Part shown: one piece after another, positions 1 through 11,896 of the stretch
Numbering within the stretch: the first letter of the stretch is position 1
Layout: the number at the start of each line of letters is the position of its first letter
Origin: Panulirus ornatus
Lineage: Eukaryota; Arthropoda; Malacostraca; Decapoda; Palinuridae
DNA: 64,000 bases
Assembly: GCF_036320965.1 (NCBI RefSeq)
Contig: NC_092225.1
Location: 139,010 to 203,009 of the forward strand
Direction of reading: 5' to 3'
Program-made: the position numbers and the translations under genes
The notes under the pieces: generated by a model
What the model was told of the DNA's origin: nothing
Seen by the model: the letters and a program-made list of their open reading frames with translations, nothing else
The model's database searches: none

Positions 1-720
1 AAAAGTGTGTGGATGAGAGAGCAGAAGAGGGTGGTTTGAAATAGTTTGGTCACATGTAGAGAATGAGTGGGGAAAGATTGTCCAACAGGATATATGTGTC
101 AGAGATGGAGGGAACGAGGAGGAGTGGGAGACCAAATTGGAGGTGGAAAGATGGAGTGAAAAAGATTTTCAGTGATCGGGGCCTGAACATGCAGGAGGGT
201 GAAAGGCGTGCAAGGAATAGAGTGAATTGGAAAGATGTCGTATACCGGGAGTCGACGTGTTGTCAATGGATTGAACCAGGGCATGTGAGGCGTCTGGGGT
301 AAAACATTCAAAGTGTGTGGGGCCTGGATGTGGAAAGGGAGCTGTGGTTTCGGTGCATTATTACATGACAGCTAGAGACTGAGTGTGAACGAATCGGGCC
401 TTTGGTGTTTTTCCTAGCGCTACCTCGCACACATGAGAGGAGAGGGGGTTGTTATTCCATGTGGCGAGGTGGCGATGGGAACAAATAAAGGCAGACAGTA
501 TGAATTATGTACATGTGTATATATGTATATGTCTGTGTGTGTATATATATGTGTACATTGAGATGTATAGGTATGTATATTATGCATGTGTGGACATGTA
601 TGTATATACATTTGTATGTGGGCGGGTTGGGCCATTCTTTCGTCTGTTTCCTTGCGCAACCTCGCTAACGCGGGAGACAGCGATAAAGCAAAATAAAAAA
701 TTTAAAAAAAAATATAATAA
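1..720 (+). mobile_element. L1: RTE-type LINE, 3' end (family A, long 3' UTR)
   Basis: The window opens inside the C-terminal coding part of a family A LINE, so the 5' part lies outside. The conserved C-terminal block (RIYVSE, then GRPNWRWKDGVKK, then GLNMQEGERRARNRVNW) is read at about 90-235. Stops and a frameshift near 245 show decay. The 3' UTR is the long type: it contains both copies of the GCGCTACCTCGC-like motif (about 415 and 650) and ends in an A-rich tail at about 685-720, followed by (AT)n. The C-terminal codon that became TGA in younger copies is still CGA here, so this is an older subfamily member. Confidence 0.85.
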
Positions 721-740
721 TAATATATATATATATGTAC

Positions 741-826
<86 letters not shown>

Positions 827-831
827 TTTTT
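721..831. repeat. (AT)n microsatellite with T tract between two tail-to-tail LINEs
   Basis: An almost pure AT dinucleotide run of roughly 95 bp, interrupted once near 737-742, is followed by about 14 T. It joins the 3' end of L1 (+) to the 3' end of L2 (-). The T tract is the complement of L2's A tail, so the AT block is effectively the shared tail of two convergent elements. Confidence 0.9.
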
Positions 832-3800
832 GCTTTGTCGCTGTCTCCCGCATTTGCGAGGTAGCGCAAGGAAACAGACGAAAGAAAATGGACCAACCCA
901 CCCCCATACACATGTATATACATACGTCCACACACGCAAATATACATACCTACACAGCTTTCCATGGTTTACCCCAGACGCTTCACATGCCTTGATTCAA
1001 TCCACTGACAGCATGTCAACCCCGGTATACTACATAGCTCCAATTCACTCTATTCCTTGCCCTCCTTTCACCCTCCTGCATGTTCAGGCCCCGATCACAC
1101 AAAATCTTTTTCACTCCATCTTTCCACCTCCAATTTGGTCTCCCTCTTCTCCTCGTTCCCTCCACCTCCGACACATATATCCTCTCTGTCAATCTTTCCT
1201 CACTCATTCTCTCCATGTGACCAAACCATTTCAAAACACCCTCTTCTGCTCTCTCAACCACGCTCTTTTTATTTCCACACATCTCTCTTACCCTTACGTT
1301 ACTTACTCGATCAAACCACCTCACACCACACATTGTCCTCAAACATCTCATTTCCAGCACATCCATCCTCCTGCGCACAACTCTATCCATAGCCCACTCC
1401 TCGCAACCATACAACATTGTTGGAACCACTACTTCCTTCAAACATACCCATTTTTGCTTTCCGAGATAATGTTCTCGACTTCCACACATTCTTCAAGGCT
1501 CTCAGAATTTTCGCCCCCTCCCCCACCCTATGATCCACTTCCGCTTCCATGATTCCATCGGCTTCCAGATCCACTCCCAGATATCTAAAACACTTCACTT
1601 CCTCCAGTTTTTCTCCATTCAAACTCACCTCCCAATTGACTTGACCCCCAACCCTACTGTACCTAATAACCTTGCTCTTATTCACATTTACTCTTAACTT
1701 TCTACTTTCACACAATTTACCAAACTCAGTCACCAGCTTCTGCAGTTTCTCACATGAATCAGCCACCAGCGCTGTATCATCAGCGAACAACAACTGACTC
1801 ACTTCCCAAGCTCTCTCATCCCCAACAGACTTCATACTTGCCCCTCTTTCCAAAACTCTTGCATTCACCTCCCTAACAACCACATCCATAAACAAATTAA
1901 ACAACCATGGAGACATCACACACCCCTGCCGCAAACCTACATTCACTGACAACCAATCACTTTCCTCTCTTCCTACACGTACACATGCCTTACATCCTCG
2001 ATAAAAACTTTTCACTGCTTCTAACAACTTGCCTCCCACACCATATATTCTTAATACCTTCCACAGAGCATCTCTATCAACTCTATCATATGCCTTCTCC
2101 AGATCCATAAATGCTACATACAAATCCATTTGCTTTTCTAAGTATTTCTCACATACATTCTTCAAAGCAAACACCTGATCCACACATCCTCTACCACTTC
2201 TGAAATCACACTGCTCTTCCCCAATCTGATGCTCTGTACATGCCTTCACCCTCTCAATCAATACCCTCCCATACAATTTGCCAGGAATACTCAACAAACT
2301 TATACCTCTGTAATTTGAGCACTCACTCTTATCCCCTTTGCCTTTGTACAATGGCACTATGCACGCATTCCGCCAATCCTCAGGCACCTCACCATGAGTC
2401 ATACATACATTAAATAACCTTACCAACCAGTCAACAATACAGTCACCCCCTTTTTTAATAAATTCCACTGCAATACCATCCAAACCTGCTGCCTTGCCGG
2501 CTTTCATCTTCCGCAAAGCTTTTACTACCTCTTCTCTGTTTACCAAATCATTTTCCCTAACCCTCGCACTTTGCACACCATCTCGACCAAAACACCCTAT
2601 ATCTGCCACTCTATCATCAAACACATTCAACAAACCTTCAAAATACTCACTCCATCTCCTTCTCCCATCACCACTACTTGTTATCACCTCCCCATTTGCG
2701 CCCTTCACTGAAGTTCCCATTTGCTCCCTTGTCTTACGCACTTTATTTACCTCCTTCCAGAACATCTTTTTATTCTCCCTAAAATTTAATGATACTCTCT
2801 AAACCGAACTCTCATTTGCCCTTTTTTTCACCTCTTGCACCTTTCTCTTGACCTCTTGTCTCTTTCTTTTATACGTCTCCCACTCAATTTCATTTTTTCC
2901 CTGCAAAAATCGTCCAAATGCCTCTCTCTTCTCTTCCACTAATACTCTTACTTCTTCATCCCACCATTCACTACCCTTTCTAATCAACCCACCTCCCACT
3001 CTTCTCATGCCACAAGCATCTTTTGCGTAATCCATCACTGATTCCCTAAATACATCCCATTCCTCCCCCACTCCCCTTACTTCCATTGTTCTCACCTTTT
3101 TCCATTCTGTACTCAGTCTCTCCTGGTACTTCCTCACACAAGTCTCCTTCCCAAGCTCACTTACTCTCACCACCCTCTTCACCCCAACATTCACTCTTCT
3201 TTTATGGAAACCCATACAAATCTTCACCTTAGCCTCCACAAGATAATGATCAGACATCCCTCCAGTTGCACCTCTCAGCACATTAACATCCAAAAGTCTC
3301 TCTTTCGCGCGCCTGTCAATTAACACGTAATCCAATAACGCTCTCTGGCCATCTCTCCTACTTACATAAGTATACTTATGTATATCTCGCTTTTTAAACC
3401 AGGTATTCCCAATCATCAGTCCTTTTTCGGCACATAAATCTACAAGCTCTTCACCATTTCCATTTACAACACTGAATACCCCATGTATACCAATTATTCC
3501 CTCAACTGCCACATTACTCACCTTTGCATTCAAATCACCCAACACTATAACCCGGTCTCGTGCATCAAAACCACTAACACACTCATTCAGCTGCTCCCAA
3601 AACACTTGCCTCTCATGATCTTTCTTCTCATGCCCAGGTGCATATGCACCAATAATCACCCATCTCTCTCCATCAACTTTCAGTTTTACCCATATTAATC
3701 GAGAATTTACTTTCTTACATTCTATCACATACTTCCACAACTCCTGTTTCAAGAGTACTGCTACTCCTTCCCTTGCTCTTGTCCTCTCACTAACCCCTGA

Positions 3801-4037
3801 CTTTACTCCCAAGACATTCCCAAACCACTCTTCCCCTTTACCCTTGAGCTTCGTTTCACTCAGAGCCAAAACATCTAGGTTCCATTCCTCAAACATACTA
3901 CCTATCTCTCCTTTTTCCACATCTTGGTTACATCCACACACATTTAGTCACCCCAATCTGAGCCTTCGAGGAGGATGAGCACTCCTCGCGTGACTCCTTC
4001 TTCTGTTTCCCATTTTAGAAAGTTAAAAAAATACAAG
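832..4037 (-). mobile_element. L2: near full-length RTE-type LINE (family A, short 3' UTR)
   Basis: On the minus strand the element runs from a partial 5' UTR (about 4014-4037) through the whole ORF to a short-type 3' UTR (1015-832). Only about 94 bp of the 5' UTR is missing compared with copy L18. The element meets L3 head to head at about 4037. The coding region has two premature stops and one 1-nt insertion, so it is not autonomous, but its overall architecture is complete. Confidence 0.9.
1016..4013 (-). pseudogene. L2 ORF: endonuclease-reverse transcriptase, disrupted
   Basis: Read on the minus strand from ATG at 4013-4011 (MGNRRR) to TGA at 1018-1016. The N-terminal half is an AP-type endonuclease, with LSETKLKG near 3850, GDLNAK near 3530 and SDHYLV near 3250. 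The reverse transcriptase follows, with LYKGKGDKSECSNYRG, FMDLEKAYDRVD, GLRQGCVMSPW and LLFADDTALVADS. The C-terminal region has the WFGHMERMSEERL and GRPNWRWKDGVKK blocks. Breaks seen: an in-frame TGA near 3950, a TAG at 2801-2799 and a 1-nt insertion near 1433 that shifts into the last 157-codon frame. All catalytic motifs can still be read. The product would nick target DNA and prime cDNA from it. Confidence 0.85.
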
Positions 4038-5680
4038 GTTTGGATGGTATTGCAGTGGAATTTATTAAAAAGGGGGTGACTGAATTATTGACTGGTTGGT
4101 AAGGTTATTTAATGTATGTATGACTCATGGTGAGGTGCCTGAGGATTGGCGGAATGCGTGCATAGTGCCATTGTACAAAGGCAAAGGGGATAAGAGTGAG
4201 TGCTCAAATTACAGAGGTATAAGTTTGTTGAGTATTCCTGGTAAATCATATGGGAGGGTATTGATTGAGAGGGTGAAGGCATGTACAGAGCATCAGATTG
4301 GGGAAGAGCAGTGTGGTTTCAGAAGTGGTAGAGGATGTGTGGATCAGGTGTTTGCTTTGAAGAATGTATGTGAGAAATACTTAGAAAAGCAAATGGATTT
4401 GTATGTAGCATTTATGGATCTGGCGAAGGCATATGACAGAGTTGATAGAGATGCTCTGTGGAAGGTATTAAGAATATATGGTGTGGGAGGCAAGTTGTCA
4501 GAAGCAGTGAAAAGTTTTTATCGAGGATGTAAGGCATGTGTACGTGTAGGAAGAGAGGAAAGTGATTGGTTCTCAGTGAATGTAGGTTTGCGGCAGGGGT
4601 GTGTGATGTCTCCATGGTTGTTTAATTTGTTTATGGATGGGGATTTTAGGGATGTGAATGCAAGAGTTTTGGAAAGAGGGGCAAGTATGAAGTCTGTTGG
4701 GGATGAGAGAGCTTGGGAAGTGAGTCAGTTGTTGTTTGCTGATGATACAGCGCTGGTGGCTGATTCATGTGAGAAGCTGCAGAAGCTGGTGACTGAGTTT
4801 GGTAAAGTGTGTGAAAGAAGAAAGTTAAGAGTAAATGTGAATAAGAGCAAGGTAATTAGGTACAGTAGGGTTGAGGGTCAAGTCAATTGGGAGGTAAGTT
4901 TGAATGGAGAAAAACTGGAGGAAGTAAAGTGTTTTAGATATCTGGGAGTGGATCTGGCAGCGGATGGAACCATGGAAGTGGAAGTGGATCATAGGGTGGG
5001 GGAGGGGGCGAAAATTCTGGGAGCCTTGAAGAATGTGTGGAAGTCGAGAACATTATCTCGGAAAGCAAAAATGGGTATGTTTGAAGGATTAGTGGTTCCA
5101 ACAATGTTGTATGGTTGCGAGGCGTGGGCTATGGATAGAGTTGTGCACAGGAGGATGGATGTGCTGGAAATGAGATGTTTAAGGACAATTTGTGGTGTGA
5201 GGTGGTTTGATCGAGTAAGTAACGTGAGGGTAAGAGAGAAGTGTGGAAATAAAAAGAGCGTGGTTGAGAGAGCAGAAGAGGGTGTTTTGAAATGGTTTGG
5301 GCACATGGAGAGAATGAGTGAGGAAAGATTGACCAAGAGGATATATGTGTCGGAGGTGGAGGGAACGAGGAGAAGTGGGAGACCAAATTGGAGGTGGAAA
5401 GATGGAGTGAAAAAGATTTTGTGTGATCGGGGCCTGAACATGCAGGAGGGTGAAAGGAGGGCAAGGAATAGAGTGAATTGGATCGATGTGGTATACCGGG
5501 GTTGACGTGCTGTCAGTGGGTTGAATCAGGGCATGTGAAGCGTCTGGGGTAAACCATGGAAAGCTGTGTAGGTATGTATATTTGCGTGTGTGGACGTATG
5601 TATATACATGTGTATGGGGGATGGTTGGGCCATTTCTTTCGTCTGTTTCCTTGCGCTACCTCGCAAACGCGGGAGACAGC
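4038..5680 (+). mobile_element. L3: 5'-truncated LINE (family A, short 3' UTR)
   Basis: Starts abruptly inside the reverse transcriptase at the segment encoding GLDGIAVEFIKK, directly after the 5' UTR of the oppositely oriented L2. It continues through the C terminus and a short-type 3' UTR (5506-5680), which breaks off at GGGAGACAGC without an A tail and runs straight into L4. Confidence 0.88.
4084..5505 (+). pseudogene. L3 reverse transcriptase fragment, long open frame
   Basis: Open from just after an in-frame TGA at 4081-4083 (a Cys codon in other copies) to the TGA at 5503-5505, about 473 codons. It holds the core of the reverse transcriptase: YKGKGDKSECSNYRG, FRSGRGCVDQ, FMDLAKAYDRVDR (motif A, Glu changed to Ala after the catalytic Asp), GLRQGCVMSPW (motif B) and FADDTALVADS (motif C). 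The C-terminal GHMERMSEERL and RPNWRWKDG blocks follow. The endonuclease is absent, so it cannot be an autonomous element. Confidence 0.85.
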
Positions 5681-7937
5681 AGGCAACTGGAGGGATGTCT
5701 GATCATTATCTTGTGGAGGCTAAGGTGAAGATTTGTATGGGTTTTCAGATAAGAAGAGTGAATGTTGCAACGAGAAGAGGGTGGTGAGAGTAAGTGAGCT
5801 TGGGAAGGAGACTTGTGTGAGGAAGTACCAGGAGAGACTGAGTACAGAATGGAAAAAGGTGAGAACAATGGAAGTAAGGGGAGTGGGGGAGGAATGGGAT
5901 GTATTTAGGGAATCAGTGATGGATTGCGCAAAAGATGCTTGTGGCATGAGAAGAGTGGGAGGTGGGTTGATTAGAAAGGGTAGTGAGTGGTGGGATGAAG
6001 AAGTAAGATTATTAGTGAAAGAGAAGAGAGAGGCATTTGGACGATTTTTGCAGGGAAAAAATGCAATTGAGTGGGAGATGTATAAAAGAAAGAGACAGGA
6101 GGTCAAGAGAAAGATGCAAGAGGTGAAAAAGAGGGCAAATGAGAGTTGGGGTGAGAGAGTATCATTAAATTTCAGGGAGAATAAAAAGATGTTCTGGAAG
6201 GAGGTAAATAAAGTGCATAAGACAAGGGAGCAAATGGGAACTTCAGTGAAGGGCACAAATGGGGAGGTGATAACAAGTAGTGGTGATGTGAGAAGGAGAT
6301 GGAGTGAGTATTTTGAAGGTTTGTTGAATGTGTTTGATGATAGAGTGGCAGATATAGGGTGTTTTGGTCAACGTGGTGTGCAAAGTGAGAGGGTTAGGGA
6401 AAATGATTTGGTAAACAGAGAAGAGGTAGTAAAAGCTTTGCGGAAGATGAAAGCCGGCAAGGCAGCAGGTTTGGATGGTATTGCAGTGGAATTTATTAAA
6501 AAAGGGGGTGACTGTATAATTGACTGGTTGGTAAGGTTATTTAATGTATGTATGAATCATGGTGAGGTGCCTGAGGATTGGCGGAATGCGTGCATAGTGC
6601 CATTGTACAAAGGCAAAGGGGATAAGAGTGAGTGCACAAATTACAGAGGTATAAGTTTGTTGAGTATTCCTGGTAAATTATATGGGAGGGTATTGATTGA
6701 GAGGGTGAAGGCATGTACAGAGCATCAGATTGGGGAAGAGCAGTGTGGTTTCAGAAGTGGTAGAGGATGTGTGGATCAGGTGTTTGCTTTGAAGAATGTA
6801 TATGAGAAATACTTAGAAAAGCAAATGGATTTGTATGTAGCATTTATGGATCTGGAGAAGGCATATGATAGAGTTGATAGAGATGCTCTGTGGAAGGTAT
6901 TAAGAATATATGGTGTGGGAGGCAAGTTGTTAGAAGCAGTGAAAAGTTTTCATCGAGGATGTAAGGCATGTGTACGTGTAGGAAGAGAGGAAAGTGATTG
7001 GTTCTCAGTGAATGTAGGTTTGTGGCAGGGGTGTGTGATGTCTCCATGGTTGTTTAATTTGTTTATGGATGGGGTTGTTAGGGAGGTGAATGCATGAGTT
7101 TTGGAAAGAGGGGCAAGTATGAAGTCTGTTGGGGATGAGAGAGCTTGGGAAGTGAGTCAATTCTTGTTCGCTGATGATACAGCGTTGGTGGCTGATTCAT
7201 GTGAGAAACTGCAGAAGCTGGTGACTGAGTTTGGTAAAGTGTGTGAAAGAAGAAAGTTAAGAGTAAATGTGAATAAGAGCAAGGTAATTAGGTACAGAAG
7301 GGTTGAGGGTCAAGTCAATTGGGAGGTAAGTTTGAATGGAGAAAAACTGGAGGAAGTAAAGCGTTTTAGATATCTGGGAGTGGATCTGGCAGCGGACGGA
7401 ACCATGGAAGCGGAAGTGGATCATAGGGTGGGGGAGGGGGCGAAAATCCTGGGAGCCTCAAAGAATGTGTGGAAGTCGAGAACATTATCTCGGAAAGCAA
7501 AAATGGGTATGTTTGAAGGAATAGTGGTTCCAACAATGTTGTATGGTTGCGAGGCGTGGGCTATGGATAGAGTTGTGCGCAGGAGGATGGATGTGCTGGA
7601 AATGAGATGTTTGAGGACAATGTGTGGTGTGAGGTGGTTTGATCGAGTAAGTAACGTAAGGGTAAGAGAGATGTGTGGAAATAAAAAGAGCGTGGTTGAG
7701 AGAGCAGAAGAGGGTGTTTTGAAATGGTTTGGGCACATGGAGAGAATGAGTCAGGAAAGATTGACCGAGAGGATATATGTGTCAGAGGTGGAGGGAACGA
7801 GGAGAAGTGTTAGACCAAATTGGAGGTGGAAAGATGGAGTGAAAAAGATTTTGTGTGATCGGGGCCTGAACATGCAGGAGGGTGAAAGGAGGGCAAGGAA
7901 TAGAGTGAATTGGAGCGATGTGGTATACCAGGGTTGA
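5681..7937 (+). pseudogene. L4 ORF: endonuclease end, linker and reverse transcriptase
   Basis: The reading frame begins in the endonuclease SDHYLV block and is shifted near 5765-5780, where local sequence differs from other copies. It is then open from about 5780 to a TGA at 7095-7097 (AGA in other copies) and open again in the same frame to 7935-7937. The linker (KYQERLSTEWKKVRT onwards), reverse transcriptase motif A (FMDLEKAYDRVDR), motif B with a change (GLWQGCVMSPW), motif C (FLFADDTALVADS) and the C-terminal domain are present. A single nonsense codon separates motif B from motif C. Confidence 0.85.
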
Positions 7938-8134
7938 CATGCTGTCAGTGGATTGAATCAAGGCATGTGAAGCGTCTGGGGTAAACCATGGGAAGCTGTG
8001 TAGGTATGTATATTTGCGTGTGTGGATGTATGTATATACATGTGTATGGGGGTGGGTTGGGCCATTTCTTTCGTCTGTTTCCTTGCGCTACCTCGCACAC
8101 GCGGGAGACAGCGACAAAGCAAAAAAAAAAAAAA

Positions 8135-8135
<1 letters not shown>
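5681..8135 (+). mobile_element. L4: 5'-truncated LINE (family A, short 3' UTR, A tail)
   Basis: Begins at the very end of the endonuclease (codons for ATGGMSDHYLV), fused to the broken 3' UTR of L3 in the same orientation. It continues to a complete short 3' UTR (7938-8119) and an A tail at about 8120-8135, followed by (AT)n. Head-to-tail joining of L3 and L4 without a microsatellite suggests deletion or recombination after insertion. Confidence 0.88.

Positions 8136-8208
<73 letters not shown>
8136..8208. repeat. (AT)n microsatellite at the L4 tail
   Basis: About 70 bp of nearly perfect AT dinucleotides follow the A tail of L4 and end just before a SINE-like element. Confidence 0.92.
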
Positions 8209-8210
<2 letters not shown>

Positions 8211-8219
8211 CTTTTTTAT

Positions 8220-8460
8220 CCCTGGGGATAGGGGATTAAGAATACTTCCCACGTATTCCCAGCGTGTCGTAGAAGGCGACTAATAGGGGAGGGAGCGGGG
8301 GGCTGGAAATCCTCCCTCTCTTTTTTTTTTTTAATTTTCTAAAAGAAGGAACAGAGGGGGCCAGGTGAGGATATTCCAAAAAAGGCCCAGTCCTCTGTTC
8401 TTAACGCTACCTCGCTAACGCGGGAAATGGCGAATAGTTTAAAGGAAGAAAGACAGAATA
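8220..8460 (+). mobile_element. S1: SINE-like element with LINE-like head and tail
   Basis: Begins CCCTGGGGATAGGGG, the same 5' start as full-length LINE L18. The first 120 bp or so resemble the LINE 5' UTR (CTTCCCACGTATTCC, then TCGTAGAAGGCGAC, then GGAAATCCTCCC). A private middle follows (AAAGAAGGAACAGAGGGGGC, then GGATATTCC and GGCCCAGTCCTCTG). The last 50 bp carry the LINE-tail motif CGCTACCTCGCTAACGCGGG and an A-rich end. There is no coding capacity. Other copies are at 30004, 38283, 47690, 47841 and 56536. I could not identify convincing polymerase III boxes. Confidence 0.75.
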
Positions 8461-8470
8461 TTTCTTTTTC

Positions 8471-10739
8471 TTATACTTTATCGCTGTCTCCTGCGTTAGC
8501 GAGGTAGCGCAAGGAAACAGACAAAAGAATGGCCCAACACACCCACATACACATGCATATACACACACATCCACACATGCACATATACATACCTATACAT
8601 CTCAACGTATACATATATATACACACAGACATATACATATATACACATGTACATAATTCATACTGTCTGCCCTTATTCATTCCCTTCGCCAACCCACCAC
8701 TCATGAAATAAGAACCCCCCATCCCCCCATGTGCGCGAGGTAGCGCTAGGAAAAGACAATAAAGGCCACATTCCTTCACACTCAGTCTCTAACTGTCAAG
8801 TATAATGCTCAAAAACCACAGCTCCCTTTCCACATCCAGGCCCCACATAACTTTCCATGGTTTACCCCAGATGCTTCACATGCGTTGGTTCAATCCATTG
8901 ACAGCACATCAACCCCAGTATAACACATCGTTCCAATTCACTCTATTCCTTGCACACCTTTCACCCTCCTACATGTTTAAGCCCCAATCACTCAGAATCT
9001 TTTTCACTCCATCCTTCCACCTCCAATTTGGTCTCCCACTTCTCCTCATTCCCCCCACCTCTGACACATATATCCTCTTTGTCAATCTTTCCTCATTCAT
9101 TCTCTCCATGTGCCCAAACAATTTCAAAACACCCTCTTCTGCTTTCTCAACCACACTCTTTTTACCACCAAACATCTCTCTTACCCTTTCATTACTTATC
9201 CGATCAAACCACCTCACACCACATATTGTCCTCAAACATCTCATTTCCAGCACATCTAGCCTCCTCCGCACAAATCTATCAATAGCCCAAGCCTCGCAAC
9301 TATATATCATTGTTGGAACCACTATTCCTTCAAACATTCCCAGTTTTGCTTTCCAAGATAACGTTCTTGACTTCCACATATTTTTCAACGCTCCAAGAAG
9401 TTTCACCCCCTCCCCCACCCTATAATTCACTTCCGCTTCCATGGTTCCATCCGCTGCCAAATCCACTCCCAGATATCTAAAACACTTCACTTTCTCCAGT
9501 TTTTCTCCATTCAAACTCACCTCCCAATTGACTTGTCCCTTAACCCTACTGTACCTATTAACCTTCCTCTTATTCACATTTACTCTCAGCTTTCTTCTTC
9601 CACACACTTTACCAAACTCAGTCACCAGCTTCTGCAGTTTCTTACCCGAATCAGCCACCAGCGCTGTATCATCAGCAAACAACAACTCACTTACTTCCCA
9701 AGCTCTCTCATCCACATACTTGCCCCTCTTTCCCAAACTCTTTCAATTATCTCCCTAACAACCCCATCCATAAACAAATTAAACAACCATGAAGACATCA
9801 CACACCCCTGCTGCAAACCAACATTCAATGAAAACCAATCATTTTCCTCTCTTCCTACATGCACACATGCCTTACATCCTCAATAAAAACTTTTCACTGC
9901 TTCTAACAACTTGCCTCCCGCACCATATATTCTTAATACCTTCCACAGAGTATCTCTGTCATCTCTATCATATGCCTTCTCCAGATCCATAAATGGTACA
10001 TACAAATCCATTTGCTTTTCTAAATATTTCTCACACACATTCTTCAAAGCAAACACCTGATCCACACATCCTCTACCACTTCTGAAACCACACTGCTCTT
10101 CCCCAATCTGATGCTCTGTACATGCCTTCACCCTCTCAATCAATACCCTACCATATAATTTCCCAAGAATACTCAACAAACTTTTACCTCTGTAATTTGA
10201 GCACTCTCTTATCCCCTTTGCTTTTGTACAATGGCACTATGCAAGCATTCCTCCAATCCTCAGGCACCTCACCATGAGTCATACATACATTAAATAACCT
10301 TACCAACCAGTCAACAATACAGTCACCCCCTTTTTTAATAAATTCCACTGCAATACCATCCAAACCCGCTGCCTTGCCGGCTTTCATCTTCCGCAGAGCT
10401 TTTACTACGTCTTCTCTGTTTACCAAATCATTCTCCCTAACCCTCTCACTTTGCACACCACCTCGACCAAAACACCCTATATCTGCCACTCTATCATCAT
10501 ACACATTCAACAAACCTTCAAAATACTCACTCCAACTCCTTCTTACATCACCACTGCTTGTTATCACCTCCCCATTAGCCCCCTTCATTGATGTTCCCAT
10601 TTGTTCCCTTGCCTTATGCACTTTATTTACCTCCTTCCAAAACATCTTTTTATTCTCCCTAAAATTTAATGATACGCTCTCACCCCAACTCTCATTTGCC
10701 CTCTTTTTCGCCTCTTGCACTTTTCTCTTGACCTCCTGC
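8471..10739 (-). mobile_element. L5: 5'-truncated LINE (family A, long 3' UTR)
   Basis: The minus strand element has a long-type 3' UTR (about 8908-8471) and coding sequence up to the codons for the linker QEVKRKVQEVKKR, where it stops at 10739. The C-terminal codon is TGA although the 3' UTR is still long, so it belongs to the intermediate subfamily. The 5' boundary has no A/T feature. Confidence 0.87.
8909..10739 (-). pseudogene. L5 reverse transcriptase, several frame breaks
   Basis: Minus-strand frames cover the linker and the LVRLFNVCMTHGEVPEDW region (10720-10184), the FRSGRGCVDQ and motif A region (10179-9880, motif A read as FMDLEKAYDRDDR) and the FADDTALVADS to GLNM region (9736-8971). 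Breaks occur near 10184, near 9750-9880 (short deletions) and at a TAG at 8971-8969 just after GLNM. The normal TGA stop position is 8911-8909. Confidence 0.82.
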
Positions 10740-10794
10740 GATCACATATGATAATAAATTCTTTTTTATATATGTATGTCATTATCATTTATCA

Positions 10795-10895
10795 TACTTA
10801 ATCACTGTTCCCTTCATCAGCAAGGCAGTGCCAGGAAACAGACGAAGAATGGTCCATCTACTCATATACACATATTTATTTATATTTATATATAC
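10795..10895 (-). mobile_element. Family B-like LINE tail fragment
   Basis: Reverse complement of the tail seen in family B 3' UTRs: GCCAGGAAACAGACGAAGAATGG-like sequence after a decayed CACTGTTCCC...AGCAAGGCAGTGCC block, followed by ATATACA-type sequence. Only about 100 bp are recognisable, between L5 and L6. Confidence 0.5.
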
Positions 10896-10900
10896 CTTTT

Positions 10901-11896
10901 GCTTTGTCGCTGTCTCCCGCGTTAGCGAGGTAGCGCAAGGAAACAGGCGAAAGAATGGTCCAACCCTCCCAGACACACATGTATGTACATACACATCCAC
11001 ACACGCAAATATACATACCTATACATCTCAATGTACACATATATATACACACACAGACATATACATATATACACATGTACATAATTCATACTGTCTGCCT
11101 TTATTTATTCCCATCACCATCCTCGCCACACATGGAATAACAACCCCCTCCCCCCTCATGTGTGCAAGGTAGCGCTAGGAAAAGACAACAAAGGCCACAT
11201 TCGTTCACACTCAGTCTCTAGCTGTCATGTTATAATACACCGAAACCACAGCTCCCTTTCCACATCCAGGCCCCACACAACTTTCCATGGTTTACCCCAG
11301 ACGCTTCACATGCCCTGGTTCAATCCATTGACAGCACGTCGACCCCGGTATACCACATCGTTCCAATTCACTCTATTCCTTGCACCCCTTTCACCCTCCT
11401 GCATGTTCAGACCCCGATCACTCAAAATCTTTTTCACTCCATCCTTCCACTGAAAAATTTGGTCTCCCACTTCTCCTTGTTCCCTCCACCTTTGACACAT
11501 ATATTCTCTTGGTCAATCTTTCCTCACTCATTCTCTCCATGTACCCAAACCATTTCAAAACACCCTCTTCTGCTCTCTCAACCACACTCTTTTTATTTCC
11601 ACACATCTCTCTTACCCTTACATTACTTACTCGATCAAACCACCTCACACCACATATTGTCCTCAAACATCTCATTTCCAGCACATCCACCCTCCTGCAC
11701 ACAACTCTATCCATAGCCCATGCCTCGCAACCATACAAAATTGTTGGAACCACTATTCCTTCAAACATACCCATTTTTGCTTTCCGAGATAATGTTCTCA
11801 CCTTCCAAACATTCTTCAAGGCTCCCAGAATTTTTACCCCCTCCCCCACCCTATGATTCACTTCCGCTTCCATGGTTCCATCCGCTGCCAGATCCA
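10901..11896 (-). mobile_element. L6: LINE 3' third (family A, long 3' UTR)
   Basis: A long-type 3' UTR is on the minus strand from 10901. The C-terminal ORF runs from about 11893 down to a stop at 11308-11306. The coding part starts at DLAADGTMEAEVNHRVGEG and includes a damaged GRPN block. It ends VVYRGRRAVNGLNQGM, because the codon that is TGA in younger copies is CGA here. The 5' truncation at 11896 abuts a family B 3' UTR in the same orientation. Confidence 0.85.

Noticed and set aside
722..960. Frames rich in alternating Tyr-Ile around (AT)n
   Set aside because: Translation of AT dinucleotide repeats, not protein genes.
449..1552. A 367-codon plus-strand frame crossing L1 tail, (AT)n and antisense L2
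   Set aside because: It spans three unrelated pieces of sequence, two of them noncoding, and has no recognisable domain.
4989..5441. Recurrent 100-220-codon open frames antisense to the LINE C-terminal and linker regions (same peptide in many copies)
   Set aside because: They mirror the C-poor sense strand, lack independent motifs and change with the sense frame. They are shadows of the LINE ORF.
8471..8780. Tandem-looking ATACAC/TATGTG stretches in the 3' UTRs considered as CRISPR-like or satellite arrays
   Set aside because: They are the simple-sequence part of a dispersed LINE 3' UTR, irregular in spacing and repeated with it on both strands. No spacers or cas genes.
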